Positions 50,378-63,900 are shown, counted from the first letter of the stretch. The stretch: 64,000 nt of DNA from Parachlamydiales bacterium (GCA_023265455.1 JAHFTQ010000011.1:1-64000), one strand, 5' to 3'. Program-made: numbers and translations. The notes: generated by a model not told the origin, from the sequence alone.

Positions 50378-52629
50378 GGGAGAACCCACAGGCTTTCAGG
50401 AATCGTGGGCAGCCTTTCGAACACACCCGCATTTAACAAAACCTGGTTTGAGATCTCTGACGGAGAAGAAATGAGATGATTGTCGCTGTAGGTCAAATTG
50501 ACAGGATATGAGACTCCATTGTTTGTGTAGGGGCAAATGGCAAAAAATCCCATCGCATTGTAAGGATAAAACCCGAATAAAGTGTGATAAAAATCGTTGT
50601 ATGAAACGATGTTGGCTGGAAGGGGAGCTTGCAGCCAATAATTGTCGGCATAATTAATATCGCCATAAGTGACGCACCCTCCACTATCACTCCCATAAGG
50701 GGCTCCATTTTGCAGATAGTAAAGAGGATAAAACAAGAAGAAGGGATCTCCAATTCGCGGATAAGGACCATAAAAAGTGATTCCAATCGGATTGTCGTAC
50801 GACGCATTGGAGAGCACATTGATGTAGCGGCTTCCTCCATCCGTATAAAAGGTGTTTCCGCCGCCACTAGGCCGTTTTCCAGAAGCGACATTTCCTTCAA
50901 TACGTAATCCTTCAGACAAAGAGGGTCCTTGCTGACCCGTTGTGTAAATAGCCCCGCCATCCCACAAAATGTTGAGAAAACTATGAATCCGGTTGTTGAG
51001 GATTTGACATCCAGAATTGGGTGTCGGTGAATCAAAATTACCCCACTCACCGCTAAAGGCATTCAGAAGACCGGGGAAACTGCCGACATCTAACAACCCC
51101 CAACCCCAACCGATTGCAATTCCCGACCAAGGGACATCGACAATCGTGTTGTGGCTAATGACCGTGTTTTGTGTAAAACCGACAAAGATGCCTGCAGCAT
51201 CAACATACTCTTTGGCCACGCTGCGGATGAGATTGTTGGTAATGGTGTTATTTTTGAGAATGTAGGATGGATGGGTAGGATGAGAGTCCATCAAGGTGGC
51301 TCCCCCTAATTCAATTGCTGAGGATGAGATATCGGTAAACAAATTGCCAAAAATCGTATTGTTCCGACTCCCCAATCCAAATTGGAGGCCAACAGCGCCC
51401 AGGTGCTGGAAAATGTTGCCATAAAAGACAATATTGGAGGCAAAAGTAAAAGGGAGATTTCCCGGGGTGGGCACGACATATTGATCATGTCCGATGATAT
51501 TAGTTGAATGCCCAGGTCCTATCAAAAGTTGACCACTTTGATCAGAGACATACCCATTGCTGCCGCTGGGCCCCAGCCAAGTGGCATAGGAAAAGGTCAA
51601 CCCTTCAAACCGAATATTGTGGAGGGGCTCGTCCAGAGTTCCCTGGCCGACGATCAGGGTTTCAAGAATAGGCAGTTCGACATCGGCGGAGTTGATATCC
51701 TCGCCAGGAAGAGGGATATAATATAACCAACCACCCGAAGGATCCAAATACCACTGTCCTGCTTGAGTCAGGAACTGATAACTGTTTTCAAACCATGTGA
51801 CTTGCCAAAAACTCCACTCTCCAGGCTTGCCTGTCGCCTTATCTAAATAGACGTTGGAATTACTCCAGGCTGGATCTTGCAACGTGATCAATCCGCTCAC
51901 GGGGCTTGAAGAGTTGATGGAATTGAGAGGGACTCTCATCATTTTCCATTGCGTCACGATCACCGCTTCAATCTCTTGCGGATTTTGCCATAAGGTGGGA
52001 TCTTGCCAAGCACCCGGATTTAAAGAAGTGATAATATAATCAATTCCTCCGTCTGTCCAACTCGGCAAAAAACCGGCGGGATAAAGTGTGGTCTGAGCGC
52101 GCACGGCGCGATTTCCATTCACATAGAGTTGACGCGAGTTGTAGGCTCCTATCTTGGCCCGGTAAATCCCAAGCATCCCGTCGTAAAGGCTCCAATCCAC
52201 GACTTGAATAGCTCCGGAAATGATAGGATCTTTTTTGGGGGCTGCAGAATAGACGACATCATGGCCGTGGCGACCCGAGTCGATCGCTGTGAGTACGAGG
52301 GGGTCTTCAAGTCGGTAGGTCCCTTCTTCAATGTAAACATAGACATCTTGATCTTTGAATGCGGAAGATGGCAAAGCCCGCACTGCATCGCGTGCTCTTT
52401 GCAGGGTCAAAAAAGGTTGCTCTTTCGTGCCAGGCCCAGCATCATTTCCTTCTGTTGAAACCCAGAAAGCAACACATCCCCCTGTCAAGTGAGCGCGCGC
52501 GAGCACTTGTTTTTCTTTGCAAGTAAAATTGTCGTAAAATTCGGTGAGCCGATCGAGCGAAAATGTCTCTTGTTTAGCCTCTATACTCCGACAGAGGATG
52601 CAACAGATTAAAGTAAGAAAAAATCTCAT
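50374..52629 (-). CDS. Secreted right-handed parallel beta-helix protein
   Basis: The 751-residue protein has a signal peptide (MRFFLTLICCILCRSIEA) and the entry motif FWVSTEGNDAGPGTKEQPFLTLQRARDAV, which is common to DUF1565/pectate-lyase-like secreted beta-helices. Many PbH1-type turns follow (NIRFEGLTFSYATW, NIVFYGNIFQHLGAVGLQFG, NNTITNNLIRSV, NTVISHNTIVDVPWSGI). Such proteins are carbohydrate-active (lyases, GH families) or adhesins. The catalytic residues cannot be identified without structural alignment. A secreted polysaccharide-active protein could act on amoebal or other host glycans. Confidence 0.85.
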   Translation of the reverse strand: MRFFLTLICCILCRSIEAKQETFSLDRLTEFYDNFTCKEKQVLARAHLTGGCVAFWVSTEGNDAGPGTKEQPFLTLQRARDAVRALPSSAFKDQDVYVYIEEGTYRLEDPLVLTAIDSGRHGHDVVYSAAPKKDPIISGAIQVVDWSLYDGMLGIYRAKIGAYNSRQLYVNGNRAVRAQTTLYPAGFLPSWTDGGIDYIITSLNPGAWQDPTLWQNPQEIEAVIVTQWKMMRVPLNSINSSSPVSGLITLQDPAWSNSNVYLDKATGKPGEWSFWQVTWFENSYQFLTQAGQWYLDPSGGWLYYIPLPGEDINSADVELPILETLIVGQGTLDEPLHNIRFEGLTFSYATWLGPSGSNGYVSDQSGQLLIGPGHSTNIIGHDQYVVPTPGNLPFTFASNIVFYGNIFQHLGAVGLQFGLGSRNNTIFGNLFTDISSSAIELGGATLMDSHPTHPSYILKNNTITNNLIRSVAKEYVDAAGIFVGFTQNTVISHNTIVDVPWSGIAIGWGWGLLDVGSFPGLLNAFSGEWGNFDSPTPNSGCQILNNRIHSFLNILWDGGAIYTTGQQGPSLSEGLRIEGNVASGKRPSGGGNTFYTDGGSRYINVLSNASYDNPIGITFYGPYPRIGDPFFLFYPLYYLQNGAPYGSDSGGCVTYGDINYADNYWLQAPLPANIVSYNDFYHTLFGFYPYNAMGFFAICPYTNNGVSYPVNLTYSDNHLISSPSEISNQVLLNAGVFERLPTIPESLWVLP

Positions 52630-52676
52630 CTAGTTTCCATTTGAAGAATTGTGTTATAACATAAAAAATAATTTTT

Positions 52677-53432
52677 ATGAAACTTCTGTCTGTCGTTAGC
52701 CTTCTATTGATGGGAACACTTCAGCTGCGCGCTGTTGAGCGCATTTCTCGTCTTCAAATCGGCATCAATGCTACCCATGCCAGCATCAAAATTCATCATC
52801 AGCCACTTTTTCATGGGAACTTAGGAGGGTTGCAAGGCAGCTATGAATATCGGCCTTGGAATCATTTTTACGCCGGTGTAAAAGTGGATTGGAAACAAGG
52901 AAAAACTGAAGGGTCTAACCAGAGCCGGTACCTTGTCTACACCGATGTTCAAGAGAGGTTTGGGTATACCTTTGTTTCCGACGACAAATCCAGGTTCTTG
53001 ACTCTGTTTTCCGGGCTCGGCTATCGCTATTTAAGCCACAAACTCAAGCAGCACGAAAACCCCTCCATCAAGTTTTGCTACAATGAGATCTATCTCCCCG
53101 TCGGTTTCTTATCAGACTATTTTTTCAAACGGTGGTGGTTGCTAGGACTTAATTTCACATGGATGCCGCAAGTCTATCCCACCGTCAAAATTGTCCCGCT
53201 CAAAGGGGCTCGCTGGATTTTAAAAAGATCTCTCGGCAATATTTTGATCGAATTTCCATTGACGTTTTTTTTAACAAGATCCCAACACTATGCTCTGATT
53301 TTTAAACCATTCTATGAATATTGGGAAGATGGGCGCTCGACTGCTAAAATGTCGAATGGCACAGCTCTTGGCCTTCCTGGCAACATTTACAACTTCTGGG
53401 GAGCGCAGCTCAACTTTGCCTATTCATTTTAA
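52677..53432 (+). CDS. Probable outer-membrane beta-barrel protein
   Basis: The 251-residue protein has a signal peptide (MKLLSVVSLLLMGTLQLRA) and a mature part with alternating amphipathic strands (LQGSYEYRPWNHFYAGVKVDW, RFLTLFSGLGYRYL, YALIFKPFYEYWEDG) and a terminal Phe in AQLNFAYSF, the usual signal for outer-membrane insertion. The size suggests an eight- to ten-strand barrel. No specific family is recognised. It is divergent from the beta-helix gene 47 bp away, which may share its promoter region. Confidence 0.75.
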   Translation: MKLLSVVSLLLMGTLQLRAVERISRLQIGINATHASIKIHHQPLFHGNLGGLQGSYEYRPWNHFYAGVKVDWKQGKTEGSNQSRYLVYTDVQERFGYTFVSDDKSRFLTLFSGLGYRYLSHKLKQHENPSIKFCYNEIYLPVGFLSDYFFKRWWLLGLNFTWMPQVYPTVKIVPLKGARWILKRSLGNILIEFPLTFFLTRSQHYALIFKPFYEYWEDGRSTAKMSNGTALGLPGNIYNFWGAQLNFAYSF

Positions 53433-53597
53433 GTTGCTGAAAATAAAGCAGTTAAGTTTTTATTTTTTAATCCAATCAAGCCTTCTCGCTAAAACAACCC
53501 CCTATTATGTTGACTTGCTCGTCAAAACACCCCCCTCTTTTATAGACTTAAATATAAAGTTAACTTAAACTGAGGATTAACCAAAGGAAAGGCCTTA

Positions 53598-54965
53598 ATG
53601 AGACGGGATCGTACCTCATTCTTAGTAAACTGGCTGAACTCTAGCACGCGAAAGCCATTAGTGATTCGGGGAGCTAGGCAAGTTGGCAAGACTTGGTTGA
53701 TTCGAGATTTGGCGAATTTGCAACAACGTAAACTCATTGAATTGAACTTCGAGAAACGACCTGATCTAGAGTCGTTATTCTCATCGAATGACCCTAAGGA
53801 AATCCTCATCAATATTGCAGCCTCAACAGGAAGCAAACTCGAACTCTCAAAAACAATTCTATTTCTGGATGAGATTCAGGCAGCTCCCCATCTTCTTGAA
53901 AAATTACGTTGGTTTGCCGAAGACATGCCAGAGCTTCCGGTAATTGCAGCAGGCTCTCTGTTAGACTTTGCTCTGGCCAAACACGAATTTAGTATGCCTG
54001 TTGGCAGGATAGGATATTTGTACCTAGAGCCGCTGTCCTTCGAAGAGTTTTTGGATGCTATCAAAGAGCATGAGCTTCGAGCTTATCTGCAAAATTATGA
54101 TTGGAACCTTACCATTCCGGAGGCCATTCACTCACAGTTGATAAGACTCATTAAAGAATACTTAGTAGTGGGTGGCATGCCTGCGGCTGTTTCAAGTTGG
54201 GCAGCCGAAAAGGCCCCTGATGCTGTTAACCAGATTCATTTCGACCTATTGGCCACCTATCGCGATGATTTCGCTAAATATAGTGGACGCCTTACGATTG
54301 ACCGTCTAGAAGACGTCATGAACTCAGTCCCTCGTCAACTTGGGAAAAAATTTGTCTATAAAGATGCCAATTCCGAGGTCAACTCCACTTCTCTAAAACA
54401 GGCACTTGATTTGCTTTCTAAAGCGAGAGTATGTCATCGCATTGTGTCAACCTCAGCTAATGGGTTACCTCTTGGTGCGGAAGCCGACGAAAAATTCTCT
54501 AAGGTCATCATGCTGGACTGCGGACTTTGCGCCGCATCATTAGGACTTTCATTACATCAGTTAAGATCAGTCTCTGAAATTTCTATGATCAATAGCGGAG
54601 GAATGGCTGAACAGCTAGCGGGTCAGCTACTGCGCACATTACCCCCCGCATATATCCCACCCACCCTCTATTACTGGCAGCGAGGAAAACAAGGCGCTGA
54701 AGCTGAAGTCGACTACATCCTTCAACACGAGAATCAGGTGATTCCTATTGAGGTAAAAGCAGGAACAACCGGAACGCTCAAGTCACTCCACCAGTTTATG
54801 AAAGAGAAAAAAAAAATAACTGCCGTCAGGGTAAATTCTGATGTCCCCAGACTAGGCCCTGTACACATGAAGGATTCCCTGGGGGATGTTATTGAATACA
54901 ATCTATTATCAATCCCGTTCTACCTTTTGGGACAACTTCACCGACTCATCAACAGCTCAGGTTAA
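53598..54965 (+). CDS. AAA ATPase with DUF4143 domain
   Basis: The 455-residue protein has Walker A GARQVGKT (25-32), Walker B ILFLDEIQ (Asp91-Glu92) and sensor-like AGSLLDFALA, followed by the DUF4143 C-terminal domain, including YYWQRGKQGAEAEVDYIL and VIPIEVKAG, a PD-(D/E)XK-like core. It belongs to the widespread ATP-binding DUF4143 family, often multicopy in amoeba symbionts, with no settled function. The ATP-dependent nuclease-fold combination parallels the protein at 2139-3821. It overlaps the giant autotransporter by four bases at its 3' end. The 165 bp before it hold no other gene. Confidence 0.9.
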   Translation: MRRDRTSFLVNWLNSSTRKPLVIRGARQVGKTWLIRDLANLQQRKLIELNFEKRPDLESLFSSNDPKEILINIAASTGSKLELSKTILFLDEIQAAPHLLEKLRWFAEDMPELPVIAAGSLLDFALAKHEFSMPVGRIGYLYLEPLSFEEFLDAIKEHELRAYLQNYDWNLTIPEAIHSQLIRLIKEYLVVGGMPAAVSSWAAEKAPDAVNQIHFDLLATYRDDFAKYSGRLTIDRLEDVMNSVPRQLGKKFVYKDANSEVNSTSLKQALDLLSKARVCHRIVSTSANGLPLGAEADEKFSKVIMLDCGLCAASLGLSLHQLRSVSEISMINSGGMAEQLAGQLLRTLPPAYIPPTLYYWQRGKQGAEAEVDYILQHENQVIPIEVKAGTTGTLKSLHQFMKEKKKITAVRVNSDVPRLGPVHMKDSLGDVIEYNLLSIPFYLLGQLHRLINSSG

Positions 54966-57900
54966 AAAGGGCAGTTGATGAGAAATGAAAACGATTGATC
55001 GAAATACCGGTGGGCCATCTGTGAGGAATAGAACAAGCTAACCGATTTTAAACCGAGCAATTTTTGGAAAGTTAGCGCGGCTCCAAGAGATAGAAGATTT
55101 CGAGAGGGATAGAGCCCCTTCACCGTGAAGTAAGGCGTGGTTCCTCTGAAGCGGGCCGTAAATTTTTTATTTTCGAGGCGATTTTCTCTCACCCAGCTGC
55201 ACTTGACCTCTGGAATCCATCTGCTATTTTGAGCGGTAAAGCACCCTGAAAAATTGATCCCTAATTCGGAGCGCAAAAACTGGTTTTTGCAGTCTTTCAC
55301 TTCTAAATTCAATGAATTTGCACCTCTTTCTGAATACGATTTCTCATCGATGTAGAGGTAGGACAGGTTTCCAAAAGGACGAATTTGTCCTCGCCCAAGC
55401 GTTAAAAGACCACCAACTTCAGCATCAGCTTGTACAAATGGAGCATTTTGATGATGACGCGCTGTCCGATTAAAACCTGGAAATTGAATGTTACGCGATT
55501 CAGAAAGATGATTTGATCCCGCAGAAAGGATGGTATTGATATAAACCGAGCGAGAAACCCAACTTCCATATAACTGTCCTAAGTAACTTTGGAAATGTCC
55601 TTTGCTTTTGACATCTTTCCAATGGATTTGATTGGCAGCATAGCCCAAGGCAGCTCCAGCATAAAAAGTCTCTCCCCAACCATAATCACCTCCTGCAAGG
55701 ATCATTTCAGTTTGTCCTTGCCAACCCAACTCCTCTCCTTTTTTTTGCTGATACGATTGTTCAAAAAGAGGAGCAATCCAGAAGTGGGCTGGCTTTTGAT
55801 CAGGGTCTTTGCAGGGGAGATAATTATTTTGGAGGCGTTGAGAGATACATAAAGACGCCAGTGTCACAGCATTTTGCTGAAGAATCGTCGTGGCTTTAAA
55901 TAAAGAGGGTTGCATCTGGTTGAGGGCACTGGCCAATTTTTCTCTGCTCAAAAGCTGCAATCTGCCGATAATGCGCTGTAAATCAGGTGAAGGATTTGTC
56001 AGCTTATCGAGAACTGAAGCGACAGCACCGGCGTTTCCTTTTGCGACAAGCTGGCTGAAGGGAGCAATGCAGAGAATCAATTGGATCCGATCCGGCGAAT
56101 ACACAAGAGCGCTTGACCCGCTTAGGCAGGTGAACGGAACAACAATTTCAGAAAATTGTCCTGAAACGGCCCCTCCTGTGGTGAGGAAGGTATAAATCGT
56201 TCCATCTTTATAGACTCCTGCTTCAGGAACGATTTCAAGGACTGTCCCAGGTTGAAGGGTGACATTTCCAGACACTTGCAATAAAGATGAGGCCATCGGG
56301 CTAATTTCAATCTCTAGAGTAGAGCTAGCTGCCTGTAAGTAATCTCCTTGAACAGTCAAAGTTCCAATCGAATTCCCCGGAGCCACTTTGCCTTGATTAG
56401 TGATACTCCCCACAACGGTCCCTGTTCCTCCTACCATGGCAGATGATGCCACTAGAACAGATGAAGTCAGCGTCCCATTCACATTAAGTTCCCCAAGATT
56501 GACCAGCGTCATAGATTGGCTAACTGAGCCACTCAATGTCAAAGATGCATCTCCTTCTTTGATGAGGACTCCGGTGCCTGTCAATGTGCCTGCATAGGCC
56601 CCTGGATCGTTCTGCTGAAAAACAAGGGCCGCCAGGTTCTGGATATTTCCCTGTAAAGATCTGGTATTGCCTTGCAATACCCCTGCTGAAACAACGGTCC
56701 CTCCACTATAGTGATGCTCTGCTGAAAAAATCAGCGTCCCCCCATTTTGTTTGGTAACTGACCCTGTGCCGGTGATCACACCTGCATAGGTGTCTGTAAC
56801 TGCCTGATCGAACACAACGGCAGCTTGATTAAAAATATCTCCTTGTAAACTTGTCGTATTGCCTTGCAGCACTCCTGCGGAAACAGTCGTCCCTCCCGAA
56901 TAGTTATTGGCTCCGGTTAAAATTAAAGTCCCTGCATTAGTTTTGATGACCGATCCTCCTCCACTCAAAACTCCCGCATAAGTTCCAGCCATGGCCTGAT
57001 CAAAAATAACAGTTGTTTGGTTGAAAATACTCCCTTGCAAGCTCGTGGTATCACCTTTTAGGATGCCTCCTGCAACTGTCGTTCCTCCCGTATAACCATT
57101 CGATCCTCTCAAGGTTAACGTCCCAGCATTTTGCTTAAATAATGATCCACCGCCTGTGGCATCTCCTTGCAATAGCACATCATTTGAATAGGTATCGATC
57201 GTGCTTGCCCCTACGATATTGATAGAGCGTGATGAACTCAATGAACCGTGGGTTTGCAAAGTCGCAGTTCCTAAAGTCAAGCTACCTGAGGGATCTCCTA
57301 GATGTTCATCTGAAGAGACAATGAGCCTACCGCCATTGACGGTTGTCCCTCCCATATAAGTATTCATCCCTGAGTGAGCTAGGGTTCCACTTCCTATCTT
57401 AATCACGGCTCCATTGCTGATGATACCATCGATTGCCATTGATCCATCAGCGATATTGACCGTTGTTGTTGATCCCCCCAGATCGAGATTTCCACTAATA
57501 GTCGCTGCTCCGTTGTTGGTATTGTCAAATACAATATCACCACCACCGGTCAGTGCAATGTTACCGGAGATTGCCACGTTGCGCATCGTCAGCGTAGGAC
57601 CAGGCCCCGCTAAAGTGAGTGTTGCTCCACCTTGATTTAATGTTCCTGCTTGATAGTTAAAGCTGGCTAACGTTTCGGCGTTCCCGGCCATATTGAATGT
57701 GCCGCTACTCAAGGTTACTGCTGAAGTGTTGGAGATTTGATTCGCTGCATTTAGCGTCAGTGTCCCTCCATTGATGAGAACATCTCCTGTCACAGCATTC
57801 GTCCCTGCTGGCTTATTTAAGAATAATTCTCCGGCACCTACCGTTGTGGTTCCTGTAAAGGTATTTGTCCCAGCTCCTGCAAGCTCAAGCTGACCCGGTG

Positions 57901-60900
57901 ATATTTTTGTGATACCTCCATTACTGATGATGCCACTGAGCAACATGTCTGTGGCCGCAGTACCATTGGCGATATCAAATGTCGTTGTTGATCCGCCAAG
58001 ATCGAGATTTCCGCTGAGGGTTGCTGTTCCATTGTTGGTACTATCGAAAGCGATACCACCGCCTGCCAGTACTATGTTGTCAGAGATTGTGGTATCGCGC
58101 ATTGTCAGCGCTATACCAGCTCCAGCTAAAGTCAATGTTGCTCCCCCTTGACTAAGGGTTCCGGCTTGATAGTTAAGTCTGGCCAGTGTTTCGGCGTTCC
58201 CAGCCATGTTGAATGTGCCGCTACTCAGAGTCACCGTTGAGGTATTGGCAATCTGGTTCGCTGCATTGAGGGTTAAAGTTCCTCCGTTGATCAAGACATC
58301 GCCAGGTATTGCATTCAACCCGGCATTTTTATTTAAAAACAATTCTCCAGCGCTCACCGTTGTCATCCCCGTAAAAAGATTCGCACTGGTTCCTGCAAAC
58401 TCTAATCGACCCGCTGATATTTTTGTGATACCGCCGTTACTAACAATGCCACTGAGCGATAGATCTGTTGCTGCGGACCCATTGGCGACATCGAATGTCG
58501 TGAGAACTCCCCCAAGATCGAAATTTCCACTGACGATTGCTGTTCCGTTATTGGTGTTGTCAAATACAACACTACCCCCACCGGTCAGTGCAATGTTGCC
58601 AAAGATCGCCACGTTGCGCATTGTCAGCGCAGTACCAGACCCTACTAAAGTGAGTGTGGCTCCACCCTGGCTTAAAGTCCCCGCTTGATAGTTAAATCTG
58701 GCCAGTGTTTCGGCGTTCCCGGCCATGCTGAATGTGCCGCTACTCAGAGTCATCATCGAGGTATTGGCGATCTGGTTCGCTGCATTGAGGGTTAGAGTTC
58801 CTCCGTTGATCAAGACATCGCCAGACACAGCACTGACCCCAGCCGTTTTATTTAAGAGTAACTCTCCAGCGCTCACCGTTGTAGTCCCTGCAAAGGTATT
58901 AGCTCCTGTTCCAGAAAGCTCTAGTCGACCCGCTGATATTTTTGTGATACCACCATTGCTGACAATGCCGCTCAGTGACATGTCTGTTGCTGCACTTCCA
59001 TTGGCAATATCGAATGTCGTTGTGACTCCTCCGAGATCAAGATTTCCGCTGATGACAGCTGTTCCATTATTGGCACTGTCGAATACAACGCTTCCGCCTC
59101 CAATAAGAGCTAGATTTTCTCCGAAAGTCGTATTTCTCATGTTAAGCGCGGTGGTTCCACTTGTCAGAGTTAGAGTTGCACCGCTTGAGGAAGCGCTCCC
59201 TCCTTGAAAGAGAAGACTCGTGATTGTTTCGGCGTTTCCGGCCATGTTAAATGTGCCACTACTCAAAATCATCACCGAGGTATTAGCAATTTGATTCGCT
59301 GCGTTAAGAATCAAAGTCCCGCCATCGATCAAAATATCGCCTGCTATAGCATTGATCCCAGCAGTTTTATTTAAGAACAACTCTCCCGCACTCACCGTTG
59401 TAGTTCCTGCAAAGGTATTGGCGCTAGTTCCAGTTAACTCAAGCCGACCCGAAGATGTTTTTGTGACACCCCCATTGCTGATGATGCCACTGAGGGCCAT
59501 GTCTGTCGCCGCACTCCCATCGGCAATATTGAATGTCGTTGTGGCTCCTCCGAGATCGAGATTTCCGCTGATCGTTGCTGTTCCGTTATTGGTACTATCA
59601 AAAGCGATACCACCACCTGCCAGTGCAATGTTGCCGGAGATCGCCACGTTGCGCACTGTCAGCGCTGTCCCAGCTCCAGCTAAAGTCAATGTGGCTCCCC
59701 CTTGACTGAAGGTTCCAGCTTGATAGGTAAGGCTGGCCAATGTTTCGGCATTCCCGGCCATGTTGAAGGTGCCGCTACTCAGAGTCATCGTCGAGGTGTT
59801 GACGATCTGGTTCGCTGCATTGAGTATGAGAGTTCCTCCATTGATCAAGACATCGCCAGACACAGCATTAATGCCAGCGGTTTTGTTCAAAAAAAGCTCG
59901 CCAGCACTCACCGTCGTAGTTCCTGTGAAGGTATTGGCGCTGGCCCCCGCAAGTTCAAGCCGACCCGACGATATTTTTGTAATACCGCCATTGCTGACAA
60001 CGCCGCTGAGGGACATGTCTGTTGCTGCAGTCCCGTCAGCGATATCAAATGTCGTCGGCGATCCGCCGAGATCGAGATTTCCACTGATACTTGCTGTTCC
60101 GTTGTTGGTACTATCAAAAGCGACACTCCCACCGCCTGTCAGTACGATATGACCTGCAAGCGCCACATTGCGCATTGTCAGCGCTGTCCCAGCTCCGGTC
60201 AAAATCAGTGTTGCTCCACCTTGGCTCAAAACTCCGGCTTGATAATTAAGGCTGGCTACAATTTCAGTATTCCCATCCATGTCAAACTCTCCACTACTCA
60301 GAGTCATCACCGAGGTGTTGACAATCTGATTCGGAGCGTTGAGCGTCAGCGTTCCCCCATTGATGAGGACATCGCCTGGTAGAGCATTGCCTGAGGTTTT
60401 ATTTAAGAACAACTCTCCCGCGCTCACCGTTGTAGTTCCTGTGAACGTATTTGCACCGGTCCCCGTAAGTTCAAGCCGACCCGCAGAAGTTTTTGTAATA
60501 CCCCCATTGCTGATGATGCCACCGAGCAACATGTCTGTTGCTGCAGTCCCGTCGGCGATATTGAATGTCGTTGTTGATCCGCCCAGATCGAGATTTCCGC
60601 TGATACTCGCTGTTCCGTTGTTGGTATTGTCAAATACAACACTACCACCTCCGGTTAGAGCTAGGTTGCCGGAAATTACCACATTGCGCATCGTAAGCGC
60701 TGTGCTAGCTCCGGCTAACATCAATGTGGCTCCCCCTTGACTGAAGGTTCCGGCTTGATAGGTAAGGCTGGCTAAAGTTTCAGCATTTCCGGCCATATTG
60801 AAAGTTCCGCTACTCAAAGTCACCACCGAGGTATTGGCAATTTGATTCGCTGCATTCAGAGTAAGAGTTCCACCGCTAATCAAAATATCGCCAGGTATTG

Positions 60901-63900
60901 CGTTCATCCCGGCGGTCTTGTTCAAAAACAGCTCTCCAGCGCTCACCGTTGTAGTCCCTGTAAAGGTATTGGCACTAACTCCAGCCAACTCTAATCGTCC
61001 TGCGGAAGTTTTTGTAACACCCCCATTGCTAACAACGCCACTCAGTGACATGTCGGTTGCTGCAGTCCCGTCGGCGATATTGAATGTCGCTGTTGATCCG
61101 CCGAGATCGAGATTTCCGCTGATACTTGCTGTTCCATTGTTGGTATTGTCAAATACAACGCTACCACCTCCGGTTAGAGCAATATTACCGGAAATTGCCA
61201 CGTTGCGCATCGTAAGCACTGTGCTAGCTCCGGCTAACGTCAATGTGGCTCCCCCTTGACTGAAGGTTCCGGCTTGATAGGTAAGGCTGGCTAAAGTTTC
61301 AGCATTTCCGACCATATTGAAAGTTCCGCTACTCAAAGTCACCACCGAGGTATTGGCAATTTGATTCGCTGCATTCAGAGTAAGAGTTCCACCGCTAATC
61401 AAAATATCGCCAGGTATTGCATTCATTCCAGCGGTCTTGTTCAAAAATAGCTCTCCAGCGCTCACCATTGTAGTCCCTGTAAAGGTATTGGCACTAACTC
61501 CAGTCAACTCTAATCGTCCTGCGGAAGTTTTTGTAACACCCCCATTGCTAACAACGCCACTCAGTGACATGTCGGTTGCCGCGGCCCCATCAGCGATGTT
61601 GAATGTCGTTGTAGATCCGCCCAGATCGAGATTTCCGCTGATGACAGCTGTTCCATTATTTGTACTGTCGAATACGATACTTCCGCCTCCAATGAGAGCT
61701 AGATTTTCTCCGAAGGTTGTATTTCTCATGTTAAGCGCAGTGGTCCCACTCGTCAGAGTTAGAGTTGCACTGCTTGAGGAAGCACTCCCTCCTTGAAAGA
61801 GGAAGCTAGTAATTGTCTCGGCGTTTCCGGCCATATTGAAAGTTCCGCTACTCAAAGTCACCACCGAGGTATTGGCAATTTGATTCGCTGCATTCAGAGT
61901 AAGAGTTCCACCGCTAATCAAAATATCGCCAGGTATTGCATTCATTCCAGCGGTCTTGTTCAAAAATAGCTCTCCAGCGCTCACCGTTGTAGTCCCCGTG
62001 AAAGTATTGGCGCTGGCCCCCGTCAACTCTAATCGTCCTGCGGAAGCTTTTGTAACACCCCCATTGCTGACGATACCACTCAGTGACATGTCGGTTGCTG
62101 CAGTCCCGTTGGCAATATCGAATATCGTTGTTGATCCGCCCAGATCAAGATTTCCACTGATACTTGCTGTTCCATTGTTGGTACTATCAAAAGCGACACT
62201 CCCACCTGCCAGAGCAACATTACCGGAAATTGCCACGTTGCGCATCGTGAGCACTGTTCCAGCTCCGGCCAATGTCAGTGGGGCTCCCCCCTGACTGAAG
62301 GTTCCAGCTTGATAGGTAAGGCCAGCTAAAGTTTCGGCATTTCCGGCCATATTGAAAGTTCCGCTACTCAAAGTCACCACCGAGGTATTGGCAATTTGAT
62401 TCGGAGCGTTGAGCGTCAGCGTTCCTCCATTGATCAGGACGTCGCCAGACACCGCATGAATGCCAGCGGTTTTGTTCAAAAAAAGCTCGCCAGCACTCAC
62501 TGTTGTAGTTCCTGTGAACGTATTTGCACTGGCCCCCGCAAGTTCAAGCCGACCCGCAGAGGTTTTTGTAACACCTCCATTGCTGATGATGCCGCTGAGA
62601 GACATGTCTGTTGCCGCAGCCCCATCAACGATATTAAATACCGTCGTCGCGCCTCCGAGATCGATATTTCCGCTGATGCTTGCTGTTCCATTGTTGGTAC
62701 TATCAAAAGCGATACCACCACCTGCCAGTGTAATGTTGCCAGAGAGCGTGGTATTGCGCATCGTGAGCACTGTCCCAACTCCAGCCAATGTTAGTGTGGC
62801 TCCCCCTTGACTGACAGTTCCAGCTTGGTAGTTAAGGCTGGCCAGGGTTTCGGCGTTGCCGACCATATTGAATGTGCCGCTACTCAAGGTCATCGCTGAA
62901 GTATTGGCAATTTGATTTGCTGCATTCAGCGTGAGAGTTCCCCCATTGATCAAAACATCCCCTGATATGGCATTGATCCCGGCGGTCTTGTTCAAAAATA
63001 ATTCGCCAGCACTCACCGTCGTAGTTCCTGTAAAAGTATTGGTACTTGTCCCCGCCAACTCTAATCGTCCCGCAGAGGTTTTTGTAACACCTCCATTGCT
63101 GACAATGCCACTGAGGGACATATCTGTTGCCGCACTCCCATCGGCGATATTAAATACTGTCGTCGATCCGCCGAGATCGAGATTTCCACTGATAATTGCT
63201 GTTCCATTGTTGGTACTATCAAAAGCGACACTCCCACCTGCCAGAGCAATATTACCGGAAATTGCCACGTTGCGCATCGTCAGCACTGTGCCAGCTCCGG
63301 CCAATGTCAGTGTGGCTCCCCCTTGACTAACAGTTCCAGCTTGATAGGTAAGGCTGGCTAGTGTTTCAGCATTTCCGGCCATGTTGAAAGTTCCGCTACT
63401 CAAAGTCATCACTGAAGTATTGGCGATCTGGTTTGTTGCATTGAGCGTGAGAGTTCCTCCGTTGATCAAGACATCACCAGACACAGCGTTCGTTCCAGAA
63501 GTTTTGTTTAAGAGTAACTCTCCAGCGCTCACCGTCGTAGTTCCTGCAAAGGTATTAGCCCCCGTTCCAGTTAACTCAAGCCGACCCGCTGTTATTTTTG
63601 TGATACCGCCATTGCTGACAACGCCGTTCAGTGACATGTCTGTTGCTGCAGTCCCATCGGCGATATTGAATGTCGTTGTCGATCCCCCCAGATCGAGATT
63701 TCCGCTGATGACAGCAGTTCCATTATTGGTACTGTCGAATACAACGCTACCACCTCCGGTTAGAGCTAGATTTTCTCCGAAGGTCGTATTTCTCATGTTA
63801 AGTGCTGTGATTCCACTTGTCAGAGTTAAAGTTGTACCGCTTGAGGAAACACTTCCTCCTTGAAAGAGAAGAGTCGTGATTGTTTCGGCGTTTCCGGCCA

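Noticed and set aside
57414..63863. Long plus-strand open frames of 110-160 codons repeating across the autotransporter region
   Set aside because: They are exact antisense shadows of the passenger repeats, recur with the same 516/519-bp period and have no ribosome-binding sites or known domains.
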